Positions 1-8,607 of a stretch of DNA of 64,000 nucleotides are shown here, in pieces (positions within the stretch are counted from its first letter, which is position 1; every line of letters starts with the position of its first letter). This stretch comes from Novosphingobium olei (lineage in GTDB: Bacteria > Pseudomonadota > Alphaproteobacteria > Sphingomonadales > Sphingomonadaceae), in the NCBI RefSeq assembly GCF_012927405.1, contig NZ_JABBGM010000002.1:1-64000 (forward strand), read 5' to 3'. Under the pieces are notes generated by a model. That model was given only the letters and a program-made list of their open reading frames with translations. It was not told the DNA's origin and searched no databases. A program made the translations under genes and the position numbers.

Positions 1-1453
1 GACCGACTGAAATATCACATGTGAATATCGGCCCGCGATCTGCTCCCCACCCGGGCGGCATCAAATCGGAACGGTGGGCGCGATCAGATCGGAATGGGGG
101 GGCGGCATCGTCGGAATCCGCACGCAGCTTGGCTTCACGGAATGGCTTCCTGGCTGGCGCAGGGATTTTCCACTGCCATGGAGCGTCGCTGTCGATCCCG
201 AGTGCCGTGCGAGCGAGGTCGATGTGCAGAATGTCCCTCCCGACCTCGATCGAACGTATCAGGCTTTGGACCACCGCTTCACGCTCGCCTGAGTCGTTCA
301 GCTGTGTGGCGAGCGAATAAGCCTTGCCCAGCACCGCCATCAGCTGCTCGCCATTGTCGATACCCAACTGGTGCCGCAGCGCATGAGGATCGCGCAGCAG
401 TTCCACGAGGTGGTCAACGACATGATGCTCGATAGCACCGCACGAGATGCGGGTCGCCTTTGCATCCTCTGGCCGCGCCAGGTCCTTGCGCGTCTCATAG
501 TAAGTGTAGCGCCGTGACCCCTTGGCGCCGTAGGTCGGCACCATCGGACGACCTTCCGGATCGCGGAGCAGACCTCGTAGCAGCGCTGGTTGGGCCGTAT
601 TGGTGCAGCGCCGTCTGGGCGGCGCCTTCTGCTTCAGCTGAGCCTGGACAGCATTCCACAGGGCTTCGTCCACGATCGCAGGATGCTCGCCGTGGTAGAC
701 ATTGCCCTTGTGCACGATCTTGCCGCGGTAAACCGGGTTCTTGAGCAGGTGGAACAGGCTGCCTCGAGCAAACGGAATGCCACCGCGATGCGGCCCGCTG
801 ACCCGCTGCTGTACCTTGGTCACCACGCCTTGTTCGCGCAAGCGATCGATGAGGGCAGGGACCGTGCCAACCTCGAGGTAGGAGCGCATGATCGATCGCA
901 CCCGCTCGGCTTCTTCACGCACAGGCACCAGCTTGCGTTCGATCACTTCGTAGCCGAGCGGCACGGGGCCGCCCATCCATAGTCCCTTACGCTTGGAGGC
1001 TGCGATCTTGTCGCGGATGCGCTCGCCGGTGACCTCGCGTTCGAACTGGGCGAACGAGAGCAGGACGTTGAGCGTGAGCCGTCCCATGCTGGTCGTAGTA
1101 TTGAACGCCTGCGTCACCGAGACGAAGCTTGCCTCGCGAGCATCGAGGCGTTCGACGATCTTGGCGAAGTCGGCAAGGCTGCGAGTCAGGCGGTCAACCT
1201 TGTAGACGACGATGATGTCGACGTTGCCGGCATCGACCTCTTCGAGCAACCGAACAAGTCCGGGACGCATCATGTTACCGCCCGAGAAGCCGCCATCGTC
1301 GTAGCTGTCTGGAACCAGGCTCCAGCCTTCGTGGCGCTGGCTCACGATATACGCCTCGCAAGCCTCGCGCTGGGCATCGAGGCTGTTGAACTCCTGCTCC
1401 AGTCCATCTTCAGTGGACTTGCGGGTATAAACCGCACATCGCAGCGTCTTCAT
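1..1453 (-). CDS. Large serine recombinase (resolvase/integrase), 3' end outside window
   Basis: A DNA strand-exchange enzyme of the serine recombinase family, probably the integrase of a genomic island. The frame is open from an ATG at 1453 to the left edge, about 484 codons with no stop, so the C-terminus is missing. The N-terminus has the resolvase motif YTRKST, whose Ser is the expected nucleophile, followed by EFNSLDAQREACEAYI, a typical resolvase-domain sequence. The recombinase DNA-binding domain and a zinc-ribbon-like region follow. The ATG overlaps the stop of the upstream DUF2924 gene (ATGA), so translation is probably coupled. Family assignment is secure; which element it moves cannot be told because its other end is off the window. 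Confidence 0.93.
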   Translation of the reverse strand, partial: MKTLRCAVYTRKSTEDGLEQEFNSLDAQREACEAYIVSQRHEGWSLVPDSYDDGGFSGGNMMRPGLVRLLEEVDAGNVDIIVVYKVDRLTRSLADFAKIVERLDAREASFVSVTQAFNTTTSMGRLTLNVLLSFAQFEREVTGERIRDKIAASKRKGLWMGGPVPLGYEVIERKLVPVREEAERVRSIMRSYLEVGTVPALIDRLREQGVVTKVQQRVSGPHRGGIPFARGSLFHLLKNPVYRGKIVHKGNVYHGEHPAIVDEALWNAVQAQLKQKAPPRRRCTNTAQPALLRGLLRDPEGRPMVPTYGAKGSRRYTYYETRKDLARPEDAKATRISCGAIEHHVVDHLVELLRDPHALRHQLGIDNGEQLMAVLGKAYSLATQLNDSGEREAVVQSLIRSIEVGRDILHIDLARTALGIDSDAPWQWKIPAPARKPFREAKLRADSDDAAPPFRSDRAHRSDLMPPGWGADRGPIFTCDISVG

Positions 1454-1878
1454 TTGTTTCGGCTCCCAAGGCCGAAGAACAGCGGGCCGTTCCACCGGCT
1501 GCCGGTGATCGCGCGCGCGATGGCCGAGAGCGAACCCCAACGCTTGCCTTCGTACTCGAAGCCATCTTCAAGCACGGTCACGGTGTGCCCTACACCATGC
1601 CAGTCGCGGATGAGTCGTGTCCCGACTGTCAGCTTGCGAACAGGGGGCGGTGCAACTGCCCGCTTGGATTTCAGCGCGATGGTCTGTAGCAGCAGGTTGC
1701 GGGTCGATCGGGACAAGCCGCCATGGCGTTGTTCCTGCAGGCGATAGGCAAGCCCCAAGCGCAGCTGATCAGTGCCGAGGGCTGGGGCATCTAATCCGAA
1801 CCGCGCTGCCCACTCGACCTGAAGCTCGTCAACCGACATCGCGCCGATGCGCTCGATCGTCATATAGCGGCGGGTCAT
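1450..1878 (-). CDS. DUF2924 domain protein
   Basis: A 142-residue protein with the DUF2924 pattern: LAYRLQEQRHGGLS in the middle and a C-terminal run with GTRLIRDW, HTVTVLEDGF and AIARAITGSRWNGPLFFG. Function is unknown, but the family almost always sits directly upstream of a large serine recombinase in proteobacterial mobile DNA. The start at 1878 is preferred over upstream in-frame starts because it overlaps the stop of the preceding gene (ATGA), and the domain begins just after it. A role assisting recombination is inferred only from this conserved neighbourhood. Confidence 0.85.
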   Translation of the reverse strand: MTRRYMTIERIGAMSVDELQVEWAARFGLDAPALGTDQLRLGLAYRLQEQRHGGLSRSTRNLLLQTIALKSKRAVAPPPVRKLTVGTRLIRDWHGVGHTVTVLEDGFEYEGKRWGSLSAIARAITGSRWNGPLFFGLGSRNK

Positions 1879-2192
1879 TGCGCGCCTGCCCCAACGCGCA
1901 GGCAATAGACGCTGGTGCCATCGTCGAGCACCTGCCGCGCCAGAGGCTTGCCCGCCTTGCGAAGACGCGTGAGGAACGCGCGGCAGGTGTGAGGTTGCCA
2001 GCCAGTTGCTTCGCACAGCGATGCCAGTGTTGCCCCTGCCTCAGCGGCCAGCAGCTGCTCGACCAGCGATGCTTTGGTCGGGCTGCGCGGAGACCGAGCA
2101 GCCCCCAAGTCTTCGATCGGCTCGCGGGTCATTCTTCGGCGGCGTCTTGCGGCCGCTGGAGCGATCTTGGCGCTTTGCTCTATATGTTGCAT
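1875..2192 (-). CDS. DUF3489 domain protein, first gene of recombinase operon
   Basis: A 105-residue protein with a basic N-terminus and a C-terminal winged-helix-like domain containing SLCEATGWQPHTCRAFLTRL, the DUF3489 signature. The domain resembles a small DNA-binding fold. The start at 2192 is chosen because AAGGA lies nine bases upstream; an in-frame ATG at 2219 lacks such a site. The gene overlaps DUF2924 by four bases, so the three genes form one tightly coupled operon with the recombinase. A regulatory or recombination-accessory role is plausible but unproven. Confidence 0.8.
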   Translation of the reverse strand: MQHIEQSAKIAPAAARRRRRMTREPIEDLGAARSPRSPTKASLVEQLLAAEAGATLASLCEATGWQPHTCRAFLTRLRKAGKPLARQVLDDGTSVYCLRVGAGAQ

Positions 2193-2478
2193 GTGTGGTG
2201 TTCCTTGCAGGAGCGGCAAGATGCCGGTCCCACCACCACAAGCCCCGCGGCGGGGCAGGGCTCAGCGCGGGTGACGAACGCTGCGCTGGAGGATTGATGC
2301 TTGCTTTGCAGGTGAAGTCCAGCGCTATGCTATGACTTGGTTTGGGACTTTTTGGGCGTTCCCCATCGATCCTTCCAACGGCACCTGTCTACATGATCAG
2401 ACATTCAGTGAGCCCTCAAGAAGGTCCAGTGGAAGCGTTCGTGCTACCCACCCGAGGCTTAGAAGAGTGCAATGCGGT

Positions 2479-3240
2479 CTATGGGAAAACGACCTCCAAA
2501 GTCAGAGCGTATTCCTTCGTTTGCTTTAGCGTGCTTTGATATTCGGCATCAAACGTAGCGGATGGTAGCTTGAGTTGAGCTACCACCTTCAGATTTTTGT
2601 TGCCTTCAGCAGATAAGTTAAGGGTGAGTGTACGCTTCGTAATCGGATTGACGGTACTTGCTCGGGCCTGCAGCAACGACTTCATGTTGCTGTCCCCTGC
2701 AAGACGATGTGTTCGCAACAAATTTTCAGCCGCTTCCAAGTCAGGAGACCCACCGTCGTATTCATCAACTAAACTGAGCTGAGAGCTTAGGCTGTCGTTT
2801 GCCGCCCTTCTGATCCCCAGCTTCCCTTTCGTCATTAATCGACCACCGTCTGCCTTCATCGTCTGCACAGTGTCGCTTGTGATCACATCCATCTGTGTGA
2901 CTGTTACTCGAGTGGCTCCGAGTAGCTGACAAAAGTTCGAGAACAGCATGTGCTTGGCCAGCGCAAACCGCTCAGCGGCTTCGGCGGCATCAACATAATC
3001 ATCCAAATCATACGGGCTTTGCACCAGAATAGTGCCCGGGACGTAAAGGCCGGCGTCTAGGATGTTCGCCAATGCTCGGCTGTCTGACGGGCCGCTGCTA
3101 GGATACATAAGCACGTGGGTTTGCGGATTGTTAAATAGCTGAGTGTCGCCTGTCCGAGAGCACCTCTCAACATCATGCTGCTCCAGCACTGCTACGACAC
3201 GTCGGCTGGCTGGGTCTCCAGTGCAAAGATCGCTAGGCAA
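2479..3240 (-). CDS. Unknown protein, third gene of GTPase operon
   Basis: A 253-residue soluble-looking protein I do not recognise. It has no signal peptide or membrane helix. The first half includes an alpha/beta-like stretch (THVLMYPSSGPSDSRALANIL) and a helical part; the C-terminal third reads as beta-rich (RTLTLNLSAEGNKNLKVVAQLKL). I chose the TTG at 3240 because GAGGA sits seven bases upstream and no ATG or GTG in this frame precedes it. It lies about 70 bp after the tail-anchored gene on the same strand and closes a three-gene set with a GTPase. It could be the effector or target of that GTPase. Codon use is less GC-rich than in neighbouring metabolic genes, suggesting transfer. Confidence 0.7.
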   Translation of the reverse strand: MPSDLCTGDPASRRVVAVLEQHDVERCSRTGDTQLFNNPQTHVLMYPSSGPSDSRALANILDAGLYVPGTILVQSPYDLDDYVDAAEAAERFALAKHMLFSNFCQLLGATRVTVTQMDVITSDTVQTMKADGGRLMTKGKLGIRRAANDSLSSQLSLVDEYDGGSPDLEAAENLLRTHRLAGDSNMKSLLQARASTVNPITKRTLTLNLSAEGNKNLKVVAQLKLPSATFDAEYQSTLKQTKEYALTLEVVFP

Positions 3241-3308
3241 AGTTGGTTCCTCGGTGTCAGGTGCTCGCGTCGCGCCATTAGGTTGGTAAGTAGCTTGGCC
3301 GACAGGTT

Positions 3309-3797
3309 TCAGTAGTTCAGGGCTGCAATAAGTATGATCAGGCTGACGATCAGACCTAAAAGAACGATCGGGGTGCCCATCGAGCGCTTTTTTTTTAAAA
3401 CTGCGAGTTCGTTTCGGATCGCTTCGAGATGGAAGGGTTCAACCGTGCGCCCGATCCTTGTCGCGAATGCGTGAATGGCACCGATAATGGTTTCCGTCTG
3501 ATACGCCGGGTCTTCATCATCCGTAAACTCGCCGCAGCAAATTATTGAGGCTCTACGACCAACTATGTCGCGCTCTTGGCAAGATACCTGCGCCATAAAT
3601 CTCCGGCCATCTACAATCAATTCAGCACCATCATCCTTTAGATGATGATTTCCGGAAAGAGATACATCAGATATGGCATTGGTGATTTTCTGACGGGAAA
3701 CTTGTTCTTCAGGAATTAGAAGATCATCCCCGTGCTGATAGAAATCGGGCGAGGTGTTGTCCAAAGCTTGTGCCTTGAAGCTCAAAGCCCCCTTCAT
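3309..3797 (-). CDS. Tail-anchored membrane protein of GTPase operon
   Basis: A 162-residue protein of unknown family. About 135 residues of soluble domain are followed by a basic KKKRS stretch and one strongly hydrophobic C-terminal helix (residues about 139-160) that ends at the C-terminus. This is the layout of a C-terminally anchored inner-membrane protein facing the cytoplasm. It has two adjacent cysteines in SIICCGEF. Its ATG overlaps the stop of the GTPase gene (ATGA), so the two are translationally coupled and probably act together. It could be a membrane platform or nucleotide-exchange partner for the GTPase; that is inference. Confidence 0.72.
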   Translation of the reverse strand: MKGALSFKAQALDNTSPDFYQHGDDLLIPEEQVSRQKITNAISDVSLSGNHHLKDDGAELIVDGRRFMAQVSCQERDIVGRRASIICCGEFTDDEDPAYQTETIIGAIHAFATRIGRTVEPFHLEAIRNELAVLKKKRSMGTPIVLLGLIVSLIILIAALNY

Positions 3798-4444
3798 GCG
3801 ATCACCTGGTGCAGGATCTCACCTACGAGTTCATTGCTCCCGTTGGCGTCCCTCAAGCTGCCTGCTGCACATTTCACGTGCTTCGAGCCTCCGGCGAGAA
3901 AAATAAGTTGTTGCAGTACTGGCGCTTTCCAGAACGCATCTTTGAATCCGGTTACACGGCTAGAGGCGAGAGAGGCATAATCCGGAATAAGGTCACAGTG
4001 CGTCGCCACCAAAAAGAACTTAGGCGGCTTCTGCTTGCGGCTCTCTAGCCACTCACCAATGTGCCTCATTTCGCCTGTTATAAGCTTGATATACGTGTCA
4101 TCGCCTGCATGGATCTTACTGGCGTCCACCATATAGAAAGCGATATCTGCGGCATTATACTGCCGCTCCCATTCCGCATGGGATTGGGTATCCCCAGGCA
4201 CATCAGTAACCGCCTGAACCGTCAGAGCAAGATCACCGAGACGTACCTTCCGACCCGCGATCTTCTCAGGTTTTGCAGTGGCGAAGTACTCTTCGGGCAA
4301 CTCCCCGTTCAAGAGGAAGGTGATAAGCGTTGTTTTGCCTGAAGCGCGGGGACCTAATACTGCTATTTTTTTACCGGTGAAAAAAACTAAGATCTGCTCC
4401 CACAGGGATTTCGCCTGCTGCGCTTGATCCGCGAACCACTTCAT
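3794..4444 (-). CDS. Small P-loop GTPase
   Basis: A 216-residue GTPase with recognisable G motifs: G1 GPRASGKT at residues 31-38, G3 DVPG at 81-84 and a G4-like THCD at 148-151. THCD replaces the usual NKxD, as seen in some Arf-like and septin-like groups. An amphipathic N-terminal segment (MKWFADQAQQAKSLWEQILVFF) precedes the fold and may touch membrane. The start at 4444 is a judgement; an upstream ATG at 4483 would add 13 residues, and neither has a strong ribosome site. It heads a coupled operon with a tail-anchored protein and an unknown protein, beside recombinase genes. No known system name could be assigned. Confidence 0.82.
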   Translation of the reverse strand: MKWFADQAQQAKSLWEQILVFFTGKKIAVLGPRASGKTTLITFLLNGELPEEYFATAKPEKIAGRKVRLGDLALTVQAVTDVPGDTQSHAEWERQYNAADIAFYMVDASKIHAGDDTYIKLITGEMRHIGEWLESRKQKPPKFFLVATHCDLIPDYASLASSRVTGFKDAFWKAPVLQQLIFLAGGSKHVKCAAGSLRDANGSNELVGEILHQVIA

Positions 4445-4914
4445 TACCACGAAACTCGTACCCCTGCAGCCTGCAGAACGCATGCACTTGGAGTGTACCT
4501 ATTGTCACGGAAAAAAGCTTAGCGCGAACTGGCTGAAATCGCGGTGTGATCGAACGGCACGTTTTGGCAAAAGCTGCTGTTCTAGAGCACCGCGTGGAAT
4601 GGCTTCAATTGGTCGCGTGCAGACGTTAGGTGGAGATAAACCCGACCTGGCAGCTTCCGACCAGAATGCGCCCTTCCTGTCAGCGGATGGGAACGACCGC
4701 TCGGGCTGAAAGCGGCCATAGGCAGCCCTAGTCGCTCCGTCGGCGGCAGCGGCCTGAAACCGTTGTTCCGCTCTGGCAGTTCGCCCCCAGTTGTAACCGT
4801 CAACGCGTTCCTCCAACGAGCACGTCACGACGAGCTGGAAGCGTAGCGATCTTCGATCTCCGATTCGAAATGGCAATCAGCGGTTTGGAACCCGCCAAGT
4901 TGCGTTGATGCAGG
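4445..4914. other. Intergenic stretch without supported gene
   Basis: About 470 bases separate the GTPase operon from the hydrolase gene. Short open frames exist on the minus strand, but none shows a ribosome site, a domain or convincing codon bias. The stretch probably marks the boundary between mobile DNA and the PadR operon. Confidence 0.4.
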
Positions 4915-5850
4915 TCAGTCCGAGACAAGGAATGCTGCGAGAGATGCTGCATCGGTGCCGCAGTGTCCGCCATAGATCGGATGCCACTCCGTCCTGACGC
5001 CGCGACCCCGCGCTCTGTCGGCAAGGCGCTGGGTGCCTTCGAAATTGCCATAGGCGTCGTACAGGCCGTTCGAAAGGTAGAGCGCTGGGTAGCTCGGGCC
5101 TGCGCGCTCGATCAGCGTGAGCGGCGAGACACGCTGCCATTCCGCGTTGTTCGCCGCGTATTTGCGCGCCAACATCCAAACTCCGAAGATCATCTTGGGG
5201 TCGGCCCCCGTCCGTTTTGCCGACGCGCGGATCTCCGAGAATGTGGCGAATGGTGACACCGTGTAGACGCCGGGGCAGAGCGCTGCGACCTTGGCGAAGC
5301 GCGTGGGATAGGACGGGCCCGCAATCAAGACGTTGAGGCCGCCCATCGATTCCCCCAGCAGCAGGCGTCGTTGAGGACGGCCGACCTTCGCCTCTATCGC
5401 CGGCAAGCGACGCATCATGTCGTCCAGCAAGCCGCTGTCGGCCTTCTCGCCCTTCGGGGTCAGCAGCCAGGTAGATCCGTAGGACAGCTCGACCACGGTT
5501 GGGGGCAACGCGGCGTTCCGTTGCCATTCGCTCTGCACCATCGCGGTGAGGTATGTGTCGTCGTTCCAGATGCGTTCGTCGAGGCCCCTGCCATGGAGAT
5601 GGTAGAGGATGTCGCCGTTCGTCCCCCGCCTGTCCCGATAGATGCAGTAACGAAGCGATCCATCCGTGCCGCACGTCTGTGTCGCAGGATCGAAGGAAAC
5701 GACCTGATCGCCACGCCGCTGCGTGATCTGGCCCCACGCGTAAGTGAGCAGGCTCACGATCAACGCGGCGACGAGCCAGTATCGGTAGGGACGGCGCACC
5801 ATGTTGGCGACCATGCGGCGGAGCTTGCCGCGGGTTTCGGGCAGAGACAT
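4915..5850 (-). CDS. Membrane-anchored alpha/beta hydrolase (esterase-like)
   Basis: A 311-residue serine hydrolase. An N-terminal membrane helix (YWLVAALIVSLLTYAWG, residues about 24-40) would anchor it with the catalytic domain in the periplasm. The nucleophile elbow is GESMGG, and the distal YGGHCGTD probably carries the catalytic His. The overall pattern resembles esterase D-like or tributyrin-esterase proteins. The start at 5850 lies four bases after the stop of the preceding membrane-protein gene; in-frame starts further upstream would overlap that gene. It is the last gene of an operon headed by a PadR regulator. The substrate is unknown. Confidence 0.8.
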   Translation of the reverse strand: MSLPETRGKLRRMVANMVRRPYRYWLVAALIVSLLTYAWGQITQRRGDQVVSFDPATQTCGTDGSLRYCIYRDRRGTNGDILYHLHGRGLDERIWNDDTYLTAMVQSEWQRNAALPPTVVELSYGSTWLLTPKGEKADSGLLDDMMRRLPAIEAKVGRPQRRLLLGESMGGLNVLIAGPSYPTRFAKVAALCPGVYTVSPFATFSEIRASAKRTGADPKMIFGVWMLARKYAANNAEWQRVSPLTLIERAGPSYPALYLSNGLYDAYGNFEGTQRLADRARGRGVRTEWHPIYGGHCGTDAASLAAFLVSD

Positions 5851-5854
5851 GCGA

Positions 5855-6988
5855 TCAGGCCAGTGCAATGAGAAGGTGTCGATCGGACGCTGTCCCATCC
5901 GCCGGGTCACGCGCCCAGGCAGCGCCCCCGGCACGGGCGCCTGCGCGTTTCGGAAGGGCCAGAAGGCTCAATGCGTAGCCGATGATGGCGCTGCCGCCGT
6001 ATCCGACAACCGGCGTTGGATAGTTGCCGAGGGCAGCGGCCAGAATCACGACCAACCAGATCGCACCGAAGGCAGAATAGGTCGCGCGGTTGTCGGGGTC
6101 GCGGCGCCAACCGGCGATCGCCGGAACCAGGAGCAGGGCCGAACCGCTCAGCACCGCCAGGCCGGCGACGGCATGCACGTCGAAGGACGAATACAGGATC
6201 TGATCGACATACGGGACCGCCGGCAGCCGATCGGCGCGAACAAGCGTTAGCGCGAAACCGATCACACTGGCCGCAAGCGCGGTGAGAACGTACGGGTCCC
6301 GGCGTATGGCCGCGAGCGTTGCGAGGTATAATGCGAGCATTGCAGCCATCGACCGGTCGGGCTGAAGGGCCATGGCAAGAGCGGCCGCGATGATGCCCAA
6401 CGTCGCGGGCGTGCTTCGGGTTCTCGCGAACAGGGCGAGCATCATCGGCAGCAGAACAAGGCTGGGCTGCACGCTCAATCCGCCGATATAGACCCAACGC
6501 ACAGCCCCCTCGACGTCGGCACCGAGCAACGCCGTTGCCAGCAAGGCACCCGCCATGGCGATGATGGCGGCCTCCGCCGAACATCGTTCTGCCGTGACCG
6601 CGCGACCAAGCACCGCCAGCATCGTTAGGCCGATCACCAGCGCGGCGGCGTTGACCCAAAGATAGCGCGTCGGTGCGCCGGCGGCCGCCATATAGACGAG
6701 GCCAAGGAGGACGGCACCAGTCGCGCAGAGGATGCCAAGCGCGCGAGGGCTGCGCATCGCAGCACCGCCGAACAAGGCGGCGACTGGGTGAAATACCTGC
6801 GCTGCGATCACGCGGGGGAACAGCCCGCACAGGCTGTTGAGCGCGAACAGCAGCGCCGTCGTGTCGTCGGAGATGCCTGCCGTCTCGTATCGGATCGCCC
6901 ATCCCCAGGATTGCAGCGAGGGGGGCAGCGTCGCTTGCAGCGTGCGGCACGCGAGATTGGCGAGCGAGCGGCGAAGGCCGGTGCTCAT
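5855..6988 (-). CDS. Polytopic membrane protein
   Basis: A 377-residue protein with about ten hydrophobic helices separated by short loops, clearly an integral inner-membrane protein. I see no transporter signature and do not recognise the family; the alternation of Ala/Leu-rich helices with few charges resembles uncharacterised permease-like proteins. The start at 6988 overlaps the stop of the PadR gene (ATGA), which argues for coupling and against longer upstream starts. Its position between a PadR repressor and a periplasm-facing hydrolase suggests an envelope-related function under PadR control. Confidence 0.72.
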   Translation of the reverse strand: MSTGLRRSLANLACRTLQATLPPSLQSWGWAIRYETAGISDDTTALLFALNSLCGLFPRVIAAQVFHPVAALFGGAAMRSPRALGILCATGAVLLGLVYMAAAGAPTRYLWVNAAALVIGLTMLAVLGRAVTAERCSAEAAIIAMAGALLATALLGADVEGAVRWVYIGGLSVQPSLVLLPMMLALFARTRSTPATLGIIAAALAMALQPDRSMAAMLALYLATLAAIRRDPYVLTALAASVIGFALTLVRADRLPAVPYVDQILYSSFDVHAVAGLAVLSGSALLLVPAIAGWRRDPDNRATYSAFGAIWLVVILAAALGNYPTPVVGYGGSAIIGYALSLLALPKRAGARAGGAAWARDPADGTASDRHLLIALA

Positions 6989-7296
6989 GTCGTCGCTTCC
7001 CGACGTGGCGAGGCGGGCGCCAGCGCTTGGGCGGGTAGATTGGCGCGGGCAAGCTGCACGCCACTTGCCGTCAGTCGGTACGCATGTCGCGGCGGACGCC
7101 CGCCTTCCAGCGGTTGCTGCCATTCCGCTTCGAGATAGCCTTGCGCCTCCAGGCGGATCAGGAGCGGATAAAGCGTCCCGGATTTCACGCCCGCAAGCCG
7201 CACCAGTTCATAGCCGTGCGACCATTGGTCGGCTGCGTCGAGGAGAACGGCGAGGACCGTCTTTGCATGGGGGGAAAGCGCGCGTCTTCGGGGCAT
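6985..7296 (-). CDS. PadR-family transcriptional regulator
   Basis: A 103-residue winged-helix repressor. The central GYELVRLAGVKSGTLYPLLIRLEAQGYLEAEW is diagnostic of PadR: recognition helix plus the GTLYP-xLxRLE turn. The Ala-rich C-terminus is short, as in PadR subfamily 2. It is the first gene of a three-gene minus-strand operon and probably autoregulates it, as PadR proteins usually do. The 60 bases upstream of its ATG are AT-richer (around 7300-7335) and likely hold the promoter and operator. The effector is unknown. Confidence 0.9.
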   Translation of the reverse strand: MPRRRALSPHAKTVLAVLLDAADQWSHGYELVRLAGVKSGTLYPLLIRLEAQGYLEAEWQQPLEGGRPPRHAYRLTASGVQLARANLPAQALAPASPRREATT

Positions 7297-7730
7297 GTAT
7301 CATTTACTCTACCTAGATTGATTTATCGTCAAGCCTCCATTTTCGTTAAGCTGAGGCGGCTCGGATATTGTCTGGTACAAACGAAAGCTGCCGCCCGAAG
7401 GCGCTGTGTCTAATGACCGGTAAGTCCCAGCCTCAGTCTTTCAGCAGTGCAGGGGCCAGGGGGAATGTATCGCCGGTTCCAGTTCTCTGACTAAGGGCTG
7501 CGATCGTCCGGAATGGCGGCGCAGTGCGCATGTCCATCCCCATCGTCCATCATATCGGAAACTGGGCGGAGCGACCGCCGTATGCATGCTGAAAAGCTTA
7601 AGTGACGGGTCGCTGATTGGAACGAGCGGGTCTGGCCCGCGCTGCGATTGCGACAGGCCAAAGTTGGGGAACAAAATACCCTTTGGGGCAATTTGTGCGC
7701 GGCGGCCGGGGGATTCGGAAAGTCAGCGAC
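7297..7730. other. Intergenic region upstream of PadR operon and small gene
   Basis: About 430 bases between divergently oriented genes. The part nearest 7300-7340 is AT-rich and probably contains the PadR promoter. I see no coding sequence with support in the rest. Confidence 0.4.
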
Positions 7731-8051
7731 ATGGTCTGGACATATCGAGTTGTGCATCACGGACACTACGTTGCGCTTCATACCGCCGAAGTCGGTACAG
7801 ACGGTGCAGTCAAGAGAATAGGCGAGCGGCCGATCGATTTTGCCTTCGATGTCGAAGATGGTGTTAATTGCTTAATCCAGGAGCTGGTTCGTGCTTGCCT
7901 TGAAGCCATGGATGCAGCGGTCATTTATCATCAACTCGACGGGGAGGCGGAAGCTATGCCGTCGGGCGGCACATCCGGCGACGACATTTCCGCACGAACA
8001 AAAAAGGCTGTGGCCCGTTTGATCATAAATTTGCATGGTCAACCACACTAG
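7731..8051 (+). CDS. Small conserved-looking soluble protein
   Basis: A 106-residue protein beginning MVWTYRVVHHGHYVALHT. It resembles small sphingomonad proteins that start with an xWxYR-(I/V)V beta-hairpin followed by a statement of a Gly-containing turn and helix, but I cannot name a family. GGAAAG lies eight bases before the ATG at 7731; in-frame starts further upstream are less well placed. It stands alone ahead of the KaiC-like operon, and its C-terminus is charged and Gly/Ser-rich. Function unknown. Confidence 0.55.
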   Translation: MVWTYRVVHHGHYVALHTAEVGTDGAVKRIGERPIDFAFDVEDGVNCLIQELVRACLEAMDAAVIYHQLDGEAEAMPSGGTSGDDISARTKKAVARLIINLHGQPH

Positions 8052-8500
8052 GGTCAGTGAACCTGGCGGGGGCGAGAAAGGTCTCGTAGGGAACTAAGGG
8101 CGCGATCGGGTCGTGAACGTCTTCGGCTGCCTCGTCGGGCGAAGAGAACCTCCTTGGCCCTTCATGCCGAAAGCACAGCCCTGTGGTTTGTGGTAGAAAA
8201 GTAGGCTTTTTCGTCGCTGGAAGAGGTCAGAAATACTTTAAGAGCACCCCTTTGGCATAATCATAAAACGCCGACGCTCGAGTTAAGATTGCCAAGCGCT
8301 TCAGTCGTCAAGCGACCTTCGTATTTAGCGGCGTTAATGTGCGGAATGGGCAACCCGCATTTATATTGTAAAACTTAAATGAATTATAGTTCAGTGCGCC
8401 GCTTTGCACCGCAGCGAGGTTATGGCGACCACACCATCATTGCATACTCGCGCAAGTTTATTTCCCTGTCTGCTAAAGAGCATGCGCATCCGTTAAGGTT
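8052..8500. other. Intergenic region upstream of KaiC-like operon
   Basis: About 450 bases with no supported gene. The stretch 8240-8410 is AT-rich compared with flanking genes. The only clear signal is the EcfG-type promoter at its downstream end. Confidence 0.45.
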
Positions 8501-8525
8501 GGAACGAACTTAAGCGTCAAGCGTT
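8501..8525 (+). promoter_or_regulatory. EcfG-type (general stress response) promoter
   Basis: GGAAC at 8501-8505 and CGTT at 8522-8525 are separated by exactly 16 bases. This matches the alphaproteobacterial EcfG consensus GGAAC-N16/17-CGTT at every key base. It lies about 80 bases before the start codon of the KaiC-like gene, a normal leader length, and points the right way. It predicts that the KaiC/kinase operon is induced in the PhyR-NepR-EcfG stress response. The match is seen; activity is inferred. Confidence 0.7.
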
Positions 8526-8607
8526 TGTGTATCGGCGTCCGCGCACTCTCAACCGGCAGGTCGCTGTTGGGGGGCAGAAGGCGAATTGGTCGGGTCACGG
8601 ACGAATT

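Noticed and set aside
4505-4876. A 123-codon minus-strand frame between the GTPase operon and the hydrolase
   Set aside because: No ribosome site, repetitive Ala/Arg-rich composition, and no domain.
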